Positions 53,261-62,322 of a stretch of 64,000 bases of DNA are shown here, piece after piece. How positions within the stretch are numbered: position 1 is the first letter of the stretch; the number at the start of each line of letters is the position of its first letter. This stretch comes from Salibacterium qingdaonense (GTDB lineage Bacteria; Bacillota; Bacilli; Bacillales; Marinococcaceae): the NCBI RefSeq assembly GCF_900114715.1, contig NZ_FOTY01000003.1:186001-250000 (forward strand), read 5' to 3'. The translations under genes and the position numbers were made by a program. A model generated the notes under the pieces. It was given only the letters and a program-made list of their open reading frames with translations. It was not told the origin of the DNA and did no database searches.

Positions 53261-54982
53261 ATGCTCGAAGAGGTTACGATAAAAAATTTCGCCATCATTG
53301 AAGAACTAACCGTTCGATTTACGGACGGGCTGACGGTCCTTACCGGAGAAACAGGTGCTGGTAAATCCATTATTATTGATGCCATCGGTCTGTTGATCGG
53401 CGGACGGGGATCTGTGGATTATGTGCGCCACGGAGAGGACAGGGCCGAAATTGAAGGACTGTTTCATGTTGATTCTTCACACCCTGCGCGGGACGTGCTG
53501 GAACAAACCGGAATTGAAATGGAAGAAGACATGCTCATTTTGCGCAGAGATATCACAAGTAAAGGCAAAAGCATCTGCAGAATAAATGGAAAACTGGTAA
53601 CGCTGGCTGTTCTCAGGCAGGTCGGGCAGTCTTTGGTGGACATTCACGGACAGCACGAACACCAGGATCTGATGCAGCCGGAAAAACACCTTTTTGTTCT
53701 GGACCGTTATGCCGGAAAAAAGGTCAGGGATACATACAGGGATTATCTCCAAAGGTATCGCAGATTTACAAAGCTGAAAAACGACTGGAAAAAATGGCAG
53801 GAAAATGATCAGGAAACGGCCAACCGGCTGGATTTTATCCGGTACCAACTTGATGAAATCGAAAAAGCGGAACTGGTTCCCGGTGAAGATGATGAACTTG
53901 AAAAAGAAAAGTACATGCTTTCCAACGGAGAAAAACTCTATACCCAGCTTGGTCACGCCTATGAAAGTCTTTACGGGGACGGCAGAGGTATGGACTGGGC
54001 AGGACTTGCTGTCACCCACGCGGAAGAAGCAGCATCGATTGATGATGACATGCAGCCGATTCTTGAGTCATTACAGACAACATATTATACGCTGGAAGAA
54101 GCTACGTTTTCTCTCCGGGAAAAGATGGATGCCATTTCCTTTGACCCCGAACGGCTGAATGAAATTGAAGCCAGACTTGAGGAGCTGAAAAAGCTCAAGC
54201 GTAAATACGGAGACAGTGTCACCGACATTCTTGCCTTTGCTTCAAGACTCGAAGAAGAAATCGAGTCGTTGTCCAATAAAGAAGAAAAGCTCGAAGAAAT
54301 GGAAAAAGAACTGCATGAAACCGCGCTTGATCTGCAGGCTGAAGCTGATACACTCACGGATTTGAGAAAGCAGGCAGGAGAAAAGCTGGCAGAAGACGTG
54401 AAACAGCAGCTTCAGGATCTGTTTATGGAAAATGCGGATATGCAGGTGCGCGTGACACCGGCTTCCAGCGGTTCATCTTATGAATGGGAGCAGAGTGTTT
54501 CTGTTTTTAATGAAAATGGACAGGATAACGTGGAATTCTTGATGGCAGCTAATGCCGGGGAGCCGTTGAAACCACTGTCTAAAACAGCTTCGGGCGGGGA
54601 ATTGTCCAGAATTATGCTCGCTTTAAAAACCATGCTTTCGGGATATCAAAATGTAATGAGCATCATTTTTGATGAAGTGGATACGGGTGTGAGCGGCCGC
54701 GTCGCCCAAGCGATTGCTGAAAAAATATACAACGTATCAACTGGTGCGCAGGTATTGTGTATCTCCCATCTCCCTCAGGTCGCCGCTATGGCGGATACGA
54801 ATTTGTATATCGAAAAGCAGGAGCAGAACGACCGTGTAACCACCAATATAAAACCGCTTGAAGACCTGCAGAAAACGGATGAAATTGCCAGGATGATTTC
54901 GGGCGTGGAAGTGACCGAATTGACAAGAGATAACGCCAATGAACTGTTATCGATGGCGGAAAAAATCAAAACCAATTCATGA
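53261..54982 (+). CDS. recN: DNA repair protein RecN
   Basis: About 573 residues, SMC-like: Walker A GETGAGKSI at about 29-37, two coiled-coil arms (about 160-390), Walker B IFDEVDTGVSG near 470. It gathers broken ends for recombinational repair. ATG at 53261 with GAGGTGCTGTC upstream; the frame to 53243 is less likely. Confidence 0.96.
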   Translation: MLEEVTIKNFAIIEELTVRFTDGLTVLTGETGAGKSIIIDAIGLLIGGRGSVDYVRHGEDRAEIEGLFHVDSSHPARDVLEQTGIEMEEDMLILRRDITSKGKSICRINGKLVTLAVLRQVGQSLVDIHGQHEHQDLMQPEKHLFVLDRYAGKKVRDTYRDYLQRYRRFTKLKNDWKKWQENDQETANRLDFIRYQLDEIEKAELVPGEDDELEKEKYMLSNGEKLYTQLGHAYESLYGDGRGMDWAGLAVTHAEEAASIDDDMQPILESLQTTYYTLEEATFSLREKMDAISFDPERLNEIEARLEELKKLKRKYGDSVTDILAFASRLEEEIESLSNKEEKLEEMEKELHETALDLQAEADTLTDLRKQAGEKLAEDVKQQLQDLFMENADMQVRVTPASSGSSYEWEQSVSVFNENGQDNVEFLMAANAGEPLKPLSKTASGGELSRIMLALKTMLSGYQNVMSIIFDEVDTGVSGRVAQAIAEKIYNVSTGAQVLCISHLPQVAAMADTNLYIEKQEQNDRVTTNIKPLEDLQKTDEIARMISGVEVTELTRDNANELLSMAEKIKTNS

Positions 54983-55011
54983 AAAGCCCACCTTTTCTGG
55001 TCGGCTTTTTT
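54982..55011 (+). terminator. recN terminator
   Basis: AAAAGCCCACC pairs with GGTCGGCTTTT (one mismatch) and is followed by T. Confidence 0.8.
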
Positions 55012-55097
55012 GTTTATCCTCCTTATAAATCATGTTCAAAGAGGCAACATTAGAACTACGGCAGAACAACAAAAGCGGGGATGAGGAGGATAACGAT

Positions 55098-56312
55098 ATG
55101 GATTGGGGGAGAAGAGCGGCAGGACTTTTTTTATTGGCTCTGTTTGCAGCGCTGCTCATGAATGATTCGGTGCAGTCTTATTTAAAAATACCAAATCATG
55201 TAACAACATTTGAAAAAGCCGCCGACTATATAGAAAGTACAGGAAAGACAAATGACGTGGAGTGGAATGTTACAGATATAACTCCATCATCAGCAGCCGT
55301 AAAGGCAGGTGAACTACCCGCAAAACGGACGGAGATAAGTAAAATTCCCGAGCTTCGGGTAATTCCCGGCGGCCATTCCATCGGGCTCAAGCTGCAGTCC
55401 AAGGGAGTTATGATTATCGGTTTTCATAATATTTCGTCTAATGAAAGACGTTATTCACCAGCAGAAGAAGCCGGATTAAAAGCCGGCGATCAAATTATTG
55501 AAATGAATGGAGAAAAAGTCCGGAACCTCGAAGATGTTGTCAGAATGGTGGAAAATAAAGACGAAAACAAAATAAAGGTGAAAGTCAAACGGGAAGAAGA
55601 AACCCTTGAAAGAAAAATTCCCCTCCATGAAGGAAAGAATGGAAAGGTAATGGGAGCCTATATCCGCAACGCCGCTTCAGGAATCGGCACGTTAAGTTTT
55701 TATGAACCAGAGGATGGTAAATTCGGTGCTTTGGGACATGTCATAGCTGATGCTGACACTAATAAACCGATTTCAGTTGATGACGGTGCTATTATGAAAT
55801 CAAACGTAACTTCAATTGAACGTGGCAGTGACGGGAATCCAGGTGAAAAACAGGCATCACTATCAGGAGAGAAGGAACCGCTTGGAAGCGTGACGAAAAA
55901 TACGTCTTTTGGCGTGTTCGGGACATTAACGCCGGATAAAATCGATCATCGTGAACCAATGCCGGTAGCGTTTGCCGATGAGGTGAAAACAGGACCGGCA
56001 CAGATATTAACCGTGTTGGAAGGGGACAAAGTTGAGGCTTTTGATATCGAAATTGTGCAGTCCATGCCGCAGATGAAAGCTGCCTCAAAGGGCATGGTTA
56101 TCAAAGTCAAGGACGAGGAACTGATGGAAAAAACAGGAGGGATTATTCAGGGAATGAGCGGCAGCCCTATCATTCAGGAAGGAAAAATCGCCGGGGCAGT
56201 CACTCATGTCTTTGTAAATGACTCCTCTTCCGGTTACGCTTGTCACATTGAATGGATGCTCGAAGAAGCAGGAATAGATACATTTCAAGAGCAGCGGAAT
56301 AATGCTGCATGA
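55098..56312 (+). CDS. spoIVB: SpoIVB serine peptidase
   Basis: About 404 residues. N-terminal transmembrane helix, PDZ domain (about 110-190) and an S55 peptidase domain with His in GHVIAD and catalytic Ser in GMSGSP (about 354). Made in the forespore, it cleaves SpoIVFA to trigger pro-sigma-K processing. The ATG at 55098 has GAGGATA upstream; earlier starts are not supported. Confidence 0.95.
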   Translation: MDWGRRAAGLFLLALFAALLMNDSVQSYLKIPNHVTTFEKAADYIESTGKTNDVEWNVTDITPSSAAVKAGELPAKRTEISKIPELRVIPGGHSIGLKLQSKGVMIIGFHNISSNERRYSPAEEAGLKAGDQIIEMNGEKVRNLEDVVRMVENKDENKIKVKVKREEETLERKIPLHEGKNGKVMGAYIRNAASGIGTLSFYEPEDGKFGALGHVIADADTNKPISVDDGAIMKSNVTSIERGSDGNPGEKQASLSGEKEPLGSVTKNTSFGVFGTLTPDKIDHREPMPVAFADEVKTGPAQILTVLEGDKVEAFDIEIVQSMPQMKAASKGMVIKVKDEELMEKTGGIIQGMSGSPIIQEGKIAGAVTHVFVNDSSSGYACHIEWMLEEAGIDTFQEQRNNAA

Positions 56313-56319
56313 TAAAAGG

Positions 56320-56347
56320 AGGCGGGCAGATAAGTCCGTCTTTTTTT
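56320..56347 (+). terminator. spoIVB terminator
   Basis: AGGCGGGC and GTCCGTCT pair with G-T pairs and are followed by seven T. Confidence 0.6.
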
Positions 56348-56362
56348 GTGTATATGTTCATC

Positions 56363-56459
56363 CGTCGAATGCCAATTTTTAAATGTTGAAAAGTGTGGTA
56401 TTCTAAATATATAAAGATTATTCGACAAAAATACATTTTAAAATGTGTCAAACGTCGAA
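56363..56459 (+). promoter_or_regulatory. 0A boxes upstream of spo0A
   Basis: TTCGACA at 56421-56427 is a perfect 0A box. Near matches are CGTCGAA at 56363, TGTTGAA at 56384 and CGTCGAA at 56453. Autoregulation of spo0A, as in B. subtilis, is likely. The exact start sites cannot be assigned. Confidence 0.7.
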
Positions 56460-56495
56460 TGAAGTCGCAAATTTAAGAAAAGTGGAGAAAACACC

Positions 56496-56561
56496 ATGTT
56501 ATCAATTTTTTTAAAGAAATTTGAAAAAATTGAAGGGTTATCGGTATTGTTGTTGAATTAG
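56496..56561 (+). CDS. Possible 21-residue leader peptide before spo0A
   Basis: A frame of 21 codons starts ATG and ends TAG 48 bases before spo0A. GTGGAGAAAACACC gives a reasonable Shine-Dalgarno. The peptide has a basic middle (LKKFEKIEG) and hydrophobic end (LSVLLLN). It might be a leader, a small regulator or chance; the sequence does not decide. Confidence 0.4.
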   Translation: MLSIFLKKFEKIEGLSVLLLN

Positions 56562-56609
56562 ATTACTGAGAGCGAAACCTTGTAACTAAAAATGAGGAGG
56601 TACATGCTA

Positions 56610-57401
56610 TTGAGTAGTAACATTAAAGTATGTGTGGCTGACGATAACAGAGAACTGGTCGGCCTGCTGAATGAGTACATCGGCGCTCAAACAGACATGG
56701 AAGTGACAGGATACGCGTACAATGGCCAGGAGTGTCTGAAAATCGTAGAGGACTCCAGTCCGGATGTGCTCGTACTCGATATTATTATGCCCCATCTCGA
56801 CGGTCTTGCTGTTCTTGAGAAGTTGTATACGGCTTCGGCTCCTATGCCTAAAATTATTATGCTGACCGCCTTTGGTCAGGAAGAAGTAACAAAAAAGGCG
56901 GTAAACCTTGGCGCGTCTTATTACGTGCTTAAACCTTTTGATATGGAGACACTGATCTCCAACATCAGGGAAGTGAGCCGGGAGCAGATGTCTTCTTTTG
57001 TACCGAACAGCAGTGTTATCAGGGAAACACAGGATAAACCGGCCACGCTCAATTTAAGTCAGAGCATCACGAACATTATTCATGAGATTGGTGTTCCTGC
57101 CCATATTAAAGGGTACATGTATCTGCGCGAAGCAATTACAATGGTGTATAATGACATTGATCTGCTCGGTTCGATTACGAAAGTGCTGTATCCGGATATT
57201 GCTAAAAAATACGACACCACCTCAAGCAGAGTGGAGCGCGCGATCCGCCACGCGATTGAGGTAGCGTGGAGCCGTGGCAATGTGGACTCCATTTCACGAA
57301 TGTTCGGTTATACCGTCAACGTCTCCAAAGCCAAGCCCACCAACAGCGAATTTATAGCGATGGTCGCTGACAAATTACGGCTGGAACATATGGTTAGTTG
57401 A
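56610..57401 (+). CDS. spo0A: Sporulation master regulator Spo0A
   Basis: About 263 residues. N-terminal receiver domain with phosphorylated Asp57 (LVLDIIMP), Lys in LKPFD, and the C-terminal DNA-binding domain with [15 protein letters not shown]. It switches the cell to sporulation via the phosphorelay. The start is TTG at 56610, nine bases after GGAGG; ATGs at 56592 and 56604 are too close to it. Confidence 0.96.
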   Translation: MSSNIKVCVADDNRELVGLLNEYIGAQTDMEVTGYAYNGQECLKIVEDSSPDVLVLDIIMPHLDGLAVLEKLYTASAPMPKIIMLTAFGQEEVTKKAVNLGASYYVLKPFDMETLISNIREVSREQMSSFVPNSSVIRETQDKPATLNLSQSITNIIHEIGVPAHIKGYMYLREAITMVYNDIDLLGSITKVLYPDIAKKYDTTSSRVERAIRHAIEVAWSRGNVDSISRMFGYTVNVSKAKPTNSEFIAMVADKLRLEHMVS

Positions 57402-57424
57402 ACGGTGCTTCAATTATACATGGT

Positions 57425-57472
57425 AAAACCCCTTCTATTTACTGAGTACTCAGTAAATAGAAGGGGTTTTTT
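57425..57472 (+). terminator. spo0A terminator, perfect 46-bp palindrome
   Basis: Arms 57425-57447 and 57448-57470 are perfectly complementary with no spacer; two more T follow. It works in both orientations. Confidence 0.85.
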
Positions 57473-57538
57473 GGTTTATCAAATTTGTTGTGGCATAGCC
57501 CGGCATTCTGGCAAGGAAAAGAAGTTATTCATTTTATC

Positions 57539-57703
57539 TTAATCCTGGATATAGGACTGAAATAAAGCAGCCAGCCTGTCATTAATCGGCCTCATCTGTT
57601 CAATCCGCTCTTTTTCCGGATTATATTGAATCGTGTAGTGCTCTCCATTATAAGAACTGACATACATGTCAAAACCGTGCCTTGATTCCATGTACTGAAA
57701 CAA
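57539..57703 (-). CDS. Small protein of unknown function
   Basis: 54 residues, reading FQYMESRHGFDMYVSSYNGE and ending LFQSYIQD. TTG start with AAGGAGGGG at good spacing; two-thirds of the residues are polar or aromatic, no membrane helix. It sits between spo0A and steA on the other strand. No family is recognised, but the site and start signal make a real gene likely. Confidence 0.6.
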   Translation of the reverse strand: MFQYMESRHGFDMYVSSYNGEHYTIQYNPEKERIEQMRPINDRLAALFQSYIQD

Positions 57704-57812
57704 ATTTTCCCCTCCTTCTCGTGTCCGTTGTGTCTAACGTGGCATCTTTCTCCCACTTTTATGCATGTTCGGTCCTGCTTTATGTCCATACTAGAAGAAG
57801 GAGGCGGATAAG

Positions 57813-58916
57813 GTGGAGAAATGGAAAGGAAGAGCGAAGTATCATGAGCGGACCAAAAAGCTTGTAAAGACGATTACACCGGGAGATATTGCTGTTCTTT
57901 CCCATGAAGATATTGATGCCGCGGCGGCGGACAGTTTAATACGTGCAGGTGCCGGTGCAGTGCTGAACATGAAAGTATCCATGAGCGGCAGTATTCCGCA
58001 GGACGGTGTGCAGCGTCTCCTCGACAGTAATATCGCCGTTTTTGATATACAAACAAAACGAGTCGGGCCTTGTATTCATGAGAGAGAGATTGAAATTATC
58101 GAAAACAGACTGTTTCTCCCTTACAGCGGGAGGTTTCTGGAAATGGCGGTTCTCACGCGTTATACAGAAAAACGGTTGGCAGACCTTCAAAAACAGGCGG
58201 AAGCAAAACGGGAACAATTACTGGAATCTTTCATCAAGAACAGCCTCACCCATGCCCGGCAGGAACTGACTTCATTCCTGGAGCAGTGGCATCAATGGGA
58301 AACCGGCAGTTCCCTTTCCGGCAGAGACGTCTGTATTGTAATCCGGGGAGCGGATTATATGAAAGACCTCGAATATGCCAAAAAACATATCCTTCCAACA
58401 GATTTATGCCCGATTGCGGTGGACGGGGCGGCTGATGGTATGAGGGAAATCGGGCTGTGCCCCGATTATATAATTGGTGACATGGATTCTGTAAGTCCGG
58501 AGTCACTGCATTGCGGTGCGCGTCTTTTTGTGCATCAAGGGCCTTGTGGAAAAGCCCCGGGGTTTAGTCAGATAAATCATTGTAATCTGGATGCGGAAAC
58601 AATACAGTTCATTGGACTAAGCGAAGATGCTGCTGCTGCATTTGCCTTAAAAGAAGGGGCATCGAGAATTTATATGGTGGGTGGCCACCGTGATATGGAA
58701 GAGTACTTTTGTAAAGGAAGAAAAGGTATGGGATCTTCGTTATTAATGCGGATGCTTGCAGGGAGCCGGTTCATTGATCTAAAAGGGGTCCACCATGCGC
58801 AGAAGAGGTATGATAAATGGTGGAAAAAGAAAGAAAAATTCAGGAGCCGGTATCCTTTTCATTTGAAAGAAAAAACAGCGCTCCGCCGACTGGAAGGAGG
58901 ACGTTCAAAAACATGA
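57813..58916 (+). CDS. steA: SteA-like cytokinetic protein
   Basis: 367 residues. A thiamine-pyrophosphokinase-like domain with IAVDGAADG and DYIIGDMDSVS (about 200-240) follows an N-terminal region with a coiled coil (about 115-160). It resembles SteA, implicated in cell division in Actinobacteria; here its role is inferred. GTG start with GAAGGAGG upstream; stop overlaps the glycosyltransferase start (ATGA). Confidence 0.85.
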   Translation: MEKWKGRAKYHERTKKLVKTITPGDIAVLSHEDIDAAAADSLIRAGAGAVLNMKVSMSGSIPQDGVQRLLDSNIAVFDIQTKRVGPCIHEREIEIIENRLFLPYSGRFLEMAVLTRYTEKRLADLQKQAEAKREQLLESFIKNSLTHARQELTSFLEQWHQWETGSSLSGRDVCIVIRGADYMKDLEYAKKHILPTDLCPIAVDGAADGMREIGLCPDYIIGDMDSVSPESLHCGARLFVHQGPCGKAPGFSQINHCNLDAETIQFIGLSEDAAAAFALKEGASRIYMVGGHRDMEEYFCKGRKGMGSSLLMRMLAGSRFIDLKGVHHAQKRYDKWWKKKEKFRSRYPFHLKEKTALRRLEGGRSKT

Positions 58917-59593
58917 ATGTCAGTGTCATCATACCTGCTTTTAACGAAGAACATCACATTCGTAAAACAATCCACGCTGTCCGGCAGGGTGGATGGGCCG
59001 GTGAAATTATCGGAGTCAACGACGGCAGCAGGGACCGAACTGGTCGGATGCTGGAACAGTCATGCGACACAGCCATTTCGTTCATAAAAAATCACGGAAA
59101 AACCGCAGCAGCAAAAGCGGGCTGGATGGCAGCCAGTGGAGACGTGATCGTCACATTGGACGCAGATCTAAGGGAAAGTGCGGTGCACGGTATGGCACTG
59201 CTCGAACCCTTGTACCTTGGAACAGCAGATCTGGTGATTGGAACGGCTCACTCCCGGAAACAGGAAGGAATGGGCATTCTGAAAAAAAGGGTGCAATATG
59301 TTCTGAAAGAACGGTGCGGTCTTTCTTTAAATATGCCGTTGTCTGGACAGCGGGCTTTTTTCCGGAAACATCTTGATCTGTTTCAACACCTTAAGGCCGA
59401 GCGTTTTGGGTTGGAAACAATGATGAATCTTCATGCACATGAGACAGGATTATTGATTCAGGAGGTAGAGGCTCCTTTTATTCATCAGGGAAAGGGGGCA
59501 GGACTAACCGGCTTCATCCACCGGGGCAGACAGTGGCTGGAGGTGGAACGTTGTTTGAGGAAATACGGACGATCACCCTCCACTCCTCGATAA
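58913..59593 (+). CDS. Family 2 glycosyltransferase
   Basis: About 226 residues. GT-A fold: VSVIIPAFNEE at the start, NDGSRDRT, and DAD in VTLDADLRE (metal/nucleotide binding). No transmembrane helices; donor and acceptor unknown. ATG 58913 has GGAAGGAGG upstream; earlier starts are inside steA. It overlaps the next gene by about 43 bases. Confidence 0.9.
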   Translation: MNVSVIIPAFNEEHHIRKTIHAVRQGGWAGEIIGVNDGSRDRTGRMLEQSCDTAISFIKNHGKTAAAKAGWMAASGDVIVTLDADLRESAVHGMALLEPLYLGTADLVIGTAHSRKQEGMGILKKRVQYVLKERCGLSLNMPLSGQRAFFRKHLDLFQHLKAERFGLETMMNLHAHETGLLIQEVEAPFIHQGKGAGLTGFIHRGRQWLEVERCLRKYGRSPSTPR

Positions 59594-60363
59594 TAATTAT
59601 ATACTGGGCAGCGGTTTCCCGATTGTTCTACTGGAAGGAATGGAACGTTAGAAATTACCGGGGAGAAACAGTTCCGTTTTCAGCGGGGGCTTTCCTGTTT
59701 TTGTTCGTATGGATGTATGTCATGACGTATGAGCGGACTCCGGAGGCCGGTGTATTTCTTATGTATACTGCTGCTGTATGCACAGCGGGCTGGCTCGATG
59801 ATAGAAAGGGGGAGCTGTATCCGAAAGGAATCCGGGGGCATATTCGATATTTGAAAAACAAGAAAAAGCCTACAACCGGTGTTGTGAAAATAATTATAAC
59901 GTTACCGGCTGCGGTTGCTGCAGCGGTTTCGGCCGGGGAACAGCCGTTGGAGATGGCTGTTGCTTTCATGTTATTTGTTCTCTCTCCCCATGTTTGTAAT
60001 CTGTTCGATACGAGGCCGCTCCGGGTATGGAAATGGTCAGTTTGTCATGCCGTGCTGTTTCTGTTCCTCATAGGAGGAAGCTTCACAGTACCGCTGACTG
60101 CCATAGGAGTGGGAATAATCGGAATTGCAGCGTGGGCTGTGATGGAAGGGACAGAGCGCACTCTTCTTGGGGATAACGGAGCAGCGGCTGCAGGAGCGGT
60201 TCTTGCCTGGACAGCCGTTTTAATACTCCCTTTTTGGATTCAATTGTCCATTGTGATGGTCTATCTTCTTCTTACGGTACTTTCAGAATATATTTCCTTC
60301 CACCGTGTCATTTCCCGTTTTCCGCTATTGGCCGTGCTGGATAAAGCCGGGAGAAAAAAATAA
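59551..60363 (+). CDS. MraY/WecA-like membrane protein, short
   Basis: About 270 residues and eight or nine hydrophobic helices. Key motifs of polyprenyl-phosphate sugar-phosphate transferases are partly present: GWLDDRKG, NLFDTRPLR where NxxNxxDG is usual, and GDNGAAAAG. The usual C-terminal His motif is not seen and length is below the ~320 typical. It could be a diverged lipid-linked sugar transferase working with the upstream glycosyltransferase. TTG at 59551 with GGAGG upstream. Confidence 0.75.
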   Translation: MFEEIRTITLHSSIIIIYWAAVSRLFYWKEWNVRNYRGETVPFSAGAFLFLFVWMYVMTYERTPEAGVFLMYTAAVCTAGWLDDRKGELYPKGIRGHIRYLKNKKKPTTGVVKIIITLPAAVAAAVSAGEQPLEMAVAFMLFVLSPHVCNLFDTRPLRVWKWSVCHAVLFLFLIGGSFTVPLTAIGVGIIGIAAWAVMEGTERTLLGDNGAAAAGAVLAWTAVLILPFWIQLSIVMVYLLLTVLSEYISFHRVISRFPLLAVLDKAGRKK

Positions 60364-60374
60364 AGTATATCCGG

Positions 60375-60614
60375 CTATTTTGATTTCACCCTGCGGCTGA
60401 TGCCTGGTTTATTTCTTTTACGGTCCCGGTGCAGCACGAATCCGGAAATAAACCAAATACCAAATACCAGCAGTAGTGCACCGGCGGTAAATTGCATCCA
60501 TAGAGCTGGAAACGGGGGCTGCTGCATTTGAAACAATGTATCTCTCATCAATTTTATACCGAGCACGGACAAAAATCCTGGTATAACAAGTATGAGCAAA
60601 GCAATGATGCGCAT
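60375..60614 (-). CDS. yqzF: YqzF family membrane protein (DUF2627)
   Basis: 79 residues with two transmembrane helices; RIIALLILVIPGFLSVLGIK and GFVLHRDRKRNK are typical of DUF2627. ATG at 60614 has AAGGAG seven bases upstream. It lies just before the bkd genes as in B. subtilis. Function unknown. Confidence 0.92.
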   Translation of the reverse strand: MRIIALLILVIPGFLSVLGIKLMRDTLFQMQQPPFPALWMQFTAGALLLVFGIWFISGFVLHRDRKRNKPGISRRVKSK

Positions 60615-60799
60615 GGGCATTCTCCTTGTTTGAATCGGATGGTGCATCCTGAAAAGTGCAGGATGTCTGCGGCAGAGACACCTAACCTATTTTCAAATTT
60701 ATTTTAAGGGATGAACAGCGGAGGTGCAAGTTTTAAATACCTGTACATGAAGGAAGCATAAAATGTTAAAATGAAGTATTGAAAAGATGTTTTACCTGA

Positions 60800-60828
60800 T
60801 TGCTGGAAGATATCCTGCTGAATATGCT
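60800..60828 (+). promoter_or_regulatory. Possible sigma-A promoter of the lpdV-bkd genes
   Basis: TTGCTG at 60800-60805 and TATGCT at 60823-60828, 17-base spacer, 48 bases before lpdV. No sigma-54 (TGGCAC..TTGC) promoter is seen in the 260-base gap. Confidence 0.45.
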
Positions 60829-60875
60829 ACAGTTTTCATATAGATATATGTAACAATAGATGAGGAGGAACCAAT

Positions 60876-62297
60876 GTGCCCAAAGAATATGACCTGGTCA
60901 TTATAGGAGCTGGTACAGGCGGATATACGGCAGCCGTCAAAGCAGCAAAAGAAGGTCTCAAAACGGCTGTTGTCGAGAAGGATCGGGAGGGAGGGACCTG
61001 TCTGCATCAGGGATGTATTCCAAGTAAAGCTCTGCTCAAAAGTGCAGAGATGTACAGAGAAATGCAGGAAAGCGCACAGTACGGCATTTCTGCCTCTGAC
61101 GTCACCCTTCAATTCGACAAGGTCCAGAGCCGGAAAGACACTGTAGTCGAGCAGCTTCACCGCGGTGTTAAAAGTCTGATGAACAAAGACAGCATCGATA
61201 TTTATAAAGGAACCGGACGTATATTGGGACCTTCCATTTTCTCGCCGAGAGCAGGGACGATATCAGTGGAACGGAATGACGAGCAGGAAAATGCCATGCT
61301 GCTCCCGAAACATGTTATGATTGCTACAGGTTCCAGACCCAGGCAGTTTCCCGGCCTGGAAGCTGATGGAACAACTATTATGACTTCTGACCATGCCCTT
61401 GAGCTTAATGAACTTCCGGCTTCTATAATCATTGTCGGAGGAGGCGTGATAGGTGTTGAGTTTGCTTCCATGATGTCAGACTTCGGTGTGGAAGTGACGG
61501 TGATTGAGAATACATCCCGATTGCTGCCGCAGGAAGACCAGGACGTAGCAAAGGAAATGGAGAAGTCCCTGAAAAATAGAGGGGTTCATATTTATACGGC
61601 CGGCAATGTACTGGAAAAGAAATACTCGGATGAAGATTCGGTCACACTGCAGGTAGAACAAAATGGTCAGCCGTTCGAACTTACTGCCGGGAAAGTTTTA
61701 CTATGTATCGGCCGGCAAGCAAACATAGAAGATATCGGGATCGAAAATACGGACATCGAGACGGAAAATGGTGTTGTTGTAACAGACGGCGCAGGCCGGA
61801 CCAAAGAAACACATATATATGCAATCGGCGATGTCCGGGGAGGCATGCAGCTTGCCCATACTGCATCCAGGGAAGGAATTAACGCGGTGGAGGATATGCT
61901 GATGCGCATGCCTGAACCAGTGGATCCTGCACGAGTTCCAAGATGTACGTACAGCCGCCCGGAAACAGCTTCCATTGGATGGACGCAGGAACAAGCGGAG
62001 AACAGATATGAATACGTGAAGGTTTCACGTGTACCGTTTCAGGCATTAGGACGCGCTGTTGTGCAGGGAAAGACGGAGGGATTTGTAAAGTTTGTCGTTA
62101 ACGGAGCCAATGATGATCTCCTCGGTGTTCACATGTTCGGCGACGGTGTAACAGAGTTAATATCGGAAGCTTCTCTTGCCATGCTGGTGGATGCGGCGAA
62201 TACAGAGCTTGCCGAAACGATACATCCCCACCCATCTCTTTCAGAAATATTCGGTGAAGCCGCACTTGCTGTGGAAAATAGAGCTATACATTTTTAA
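60876..62297 (+). CDS. lpdV: Dihydrolipoyl dehydrogenase of the branched-chain complex
   Basis: 473 residues. FAD motif GAGTGGYTAA, redox disulfide GGTCLHQGCIPSKALL, NAD motif VGGGVIGVEFAS, active His-Glu in IHPHPSLSE. It reoxidises the lipoyl arm of the branched-chain 2-oxoacid dehydrogenase. GTG start with GAGGAGG upstream. First gene of the operon; ptb, bcd, buk, which precede it in B. subtilis, are absent. Confidence 0.95.
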   Translation: MPKEYDLVIIGAGTGGYTAAVKAAKEGLKTAVVEKDREGGTCLHQGCIPSKALLKSAEMYREMQESAQYGISASDVTLQFDKVQSRKDTVVEQLHRGVKSLMNKDSIDIYKGTGRILGPSIFSPRAGTISVERNDEQENAMLLPKHVMIATGSRPRQFPGLEADGTTIMTSDHALELNELPASIIIVGGGVIGVEFASMMSDFGVEVTVIENTSRLLPQEDQDVAKEMEKSLKNRGVHIYTAGNVLEKKYSDEDSVTLQVEQNGQPFELTAGKVLLCIGRQANIEDIGIENTDIETENGVVVTDGAGRTKETHIYAIGDVRGGMQLAHTASREGINAVEDMLMRMPEPVDPARVPRCTYSRPETASIGWTQEQAENRYEYVKVSRVPFQALGRAVVQGKTEGFVKFVVNGANDDLLGVHMFGDGVTELISEASLAMLVDAANTELAETIHPHPSLSEIFGEAALAVENRAIHF

Positions 62298-62322
62298 TCA
62301 AAGAAAACAGGAGGTAGTTTAC

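Noticed and set aside
60648-60875. Sigma-54 promoter before lpdV
   Set aside because: No TGGCAC-N5-TTGC pattern was found.
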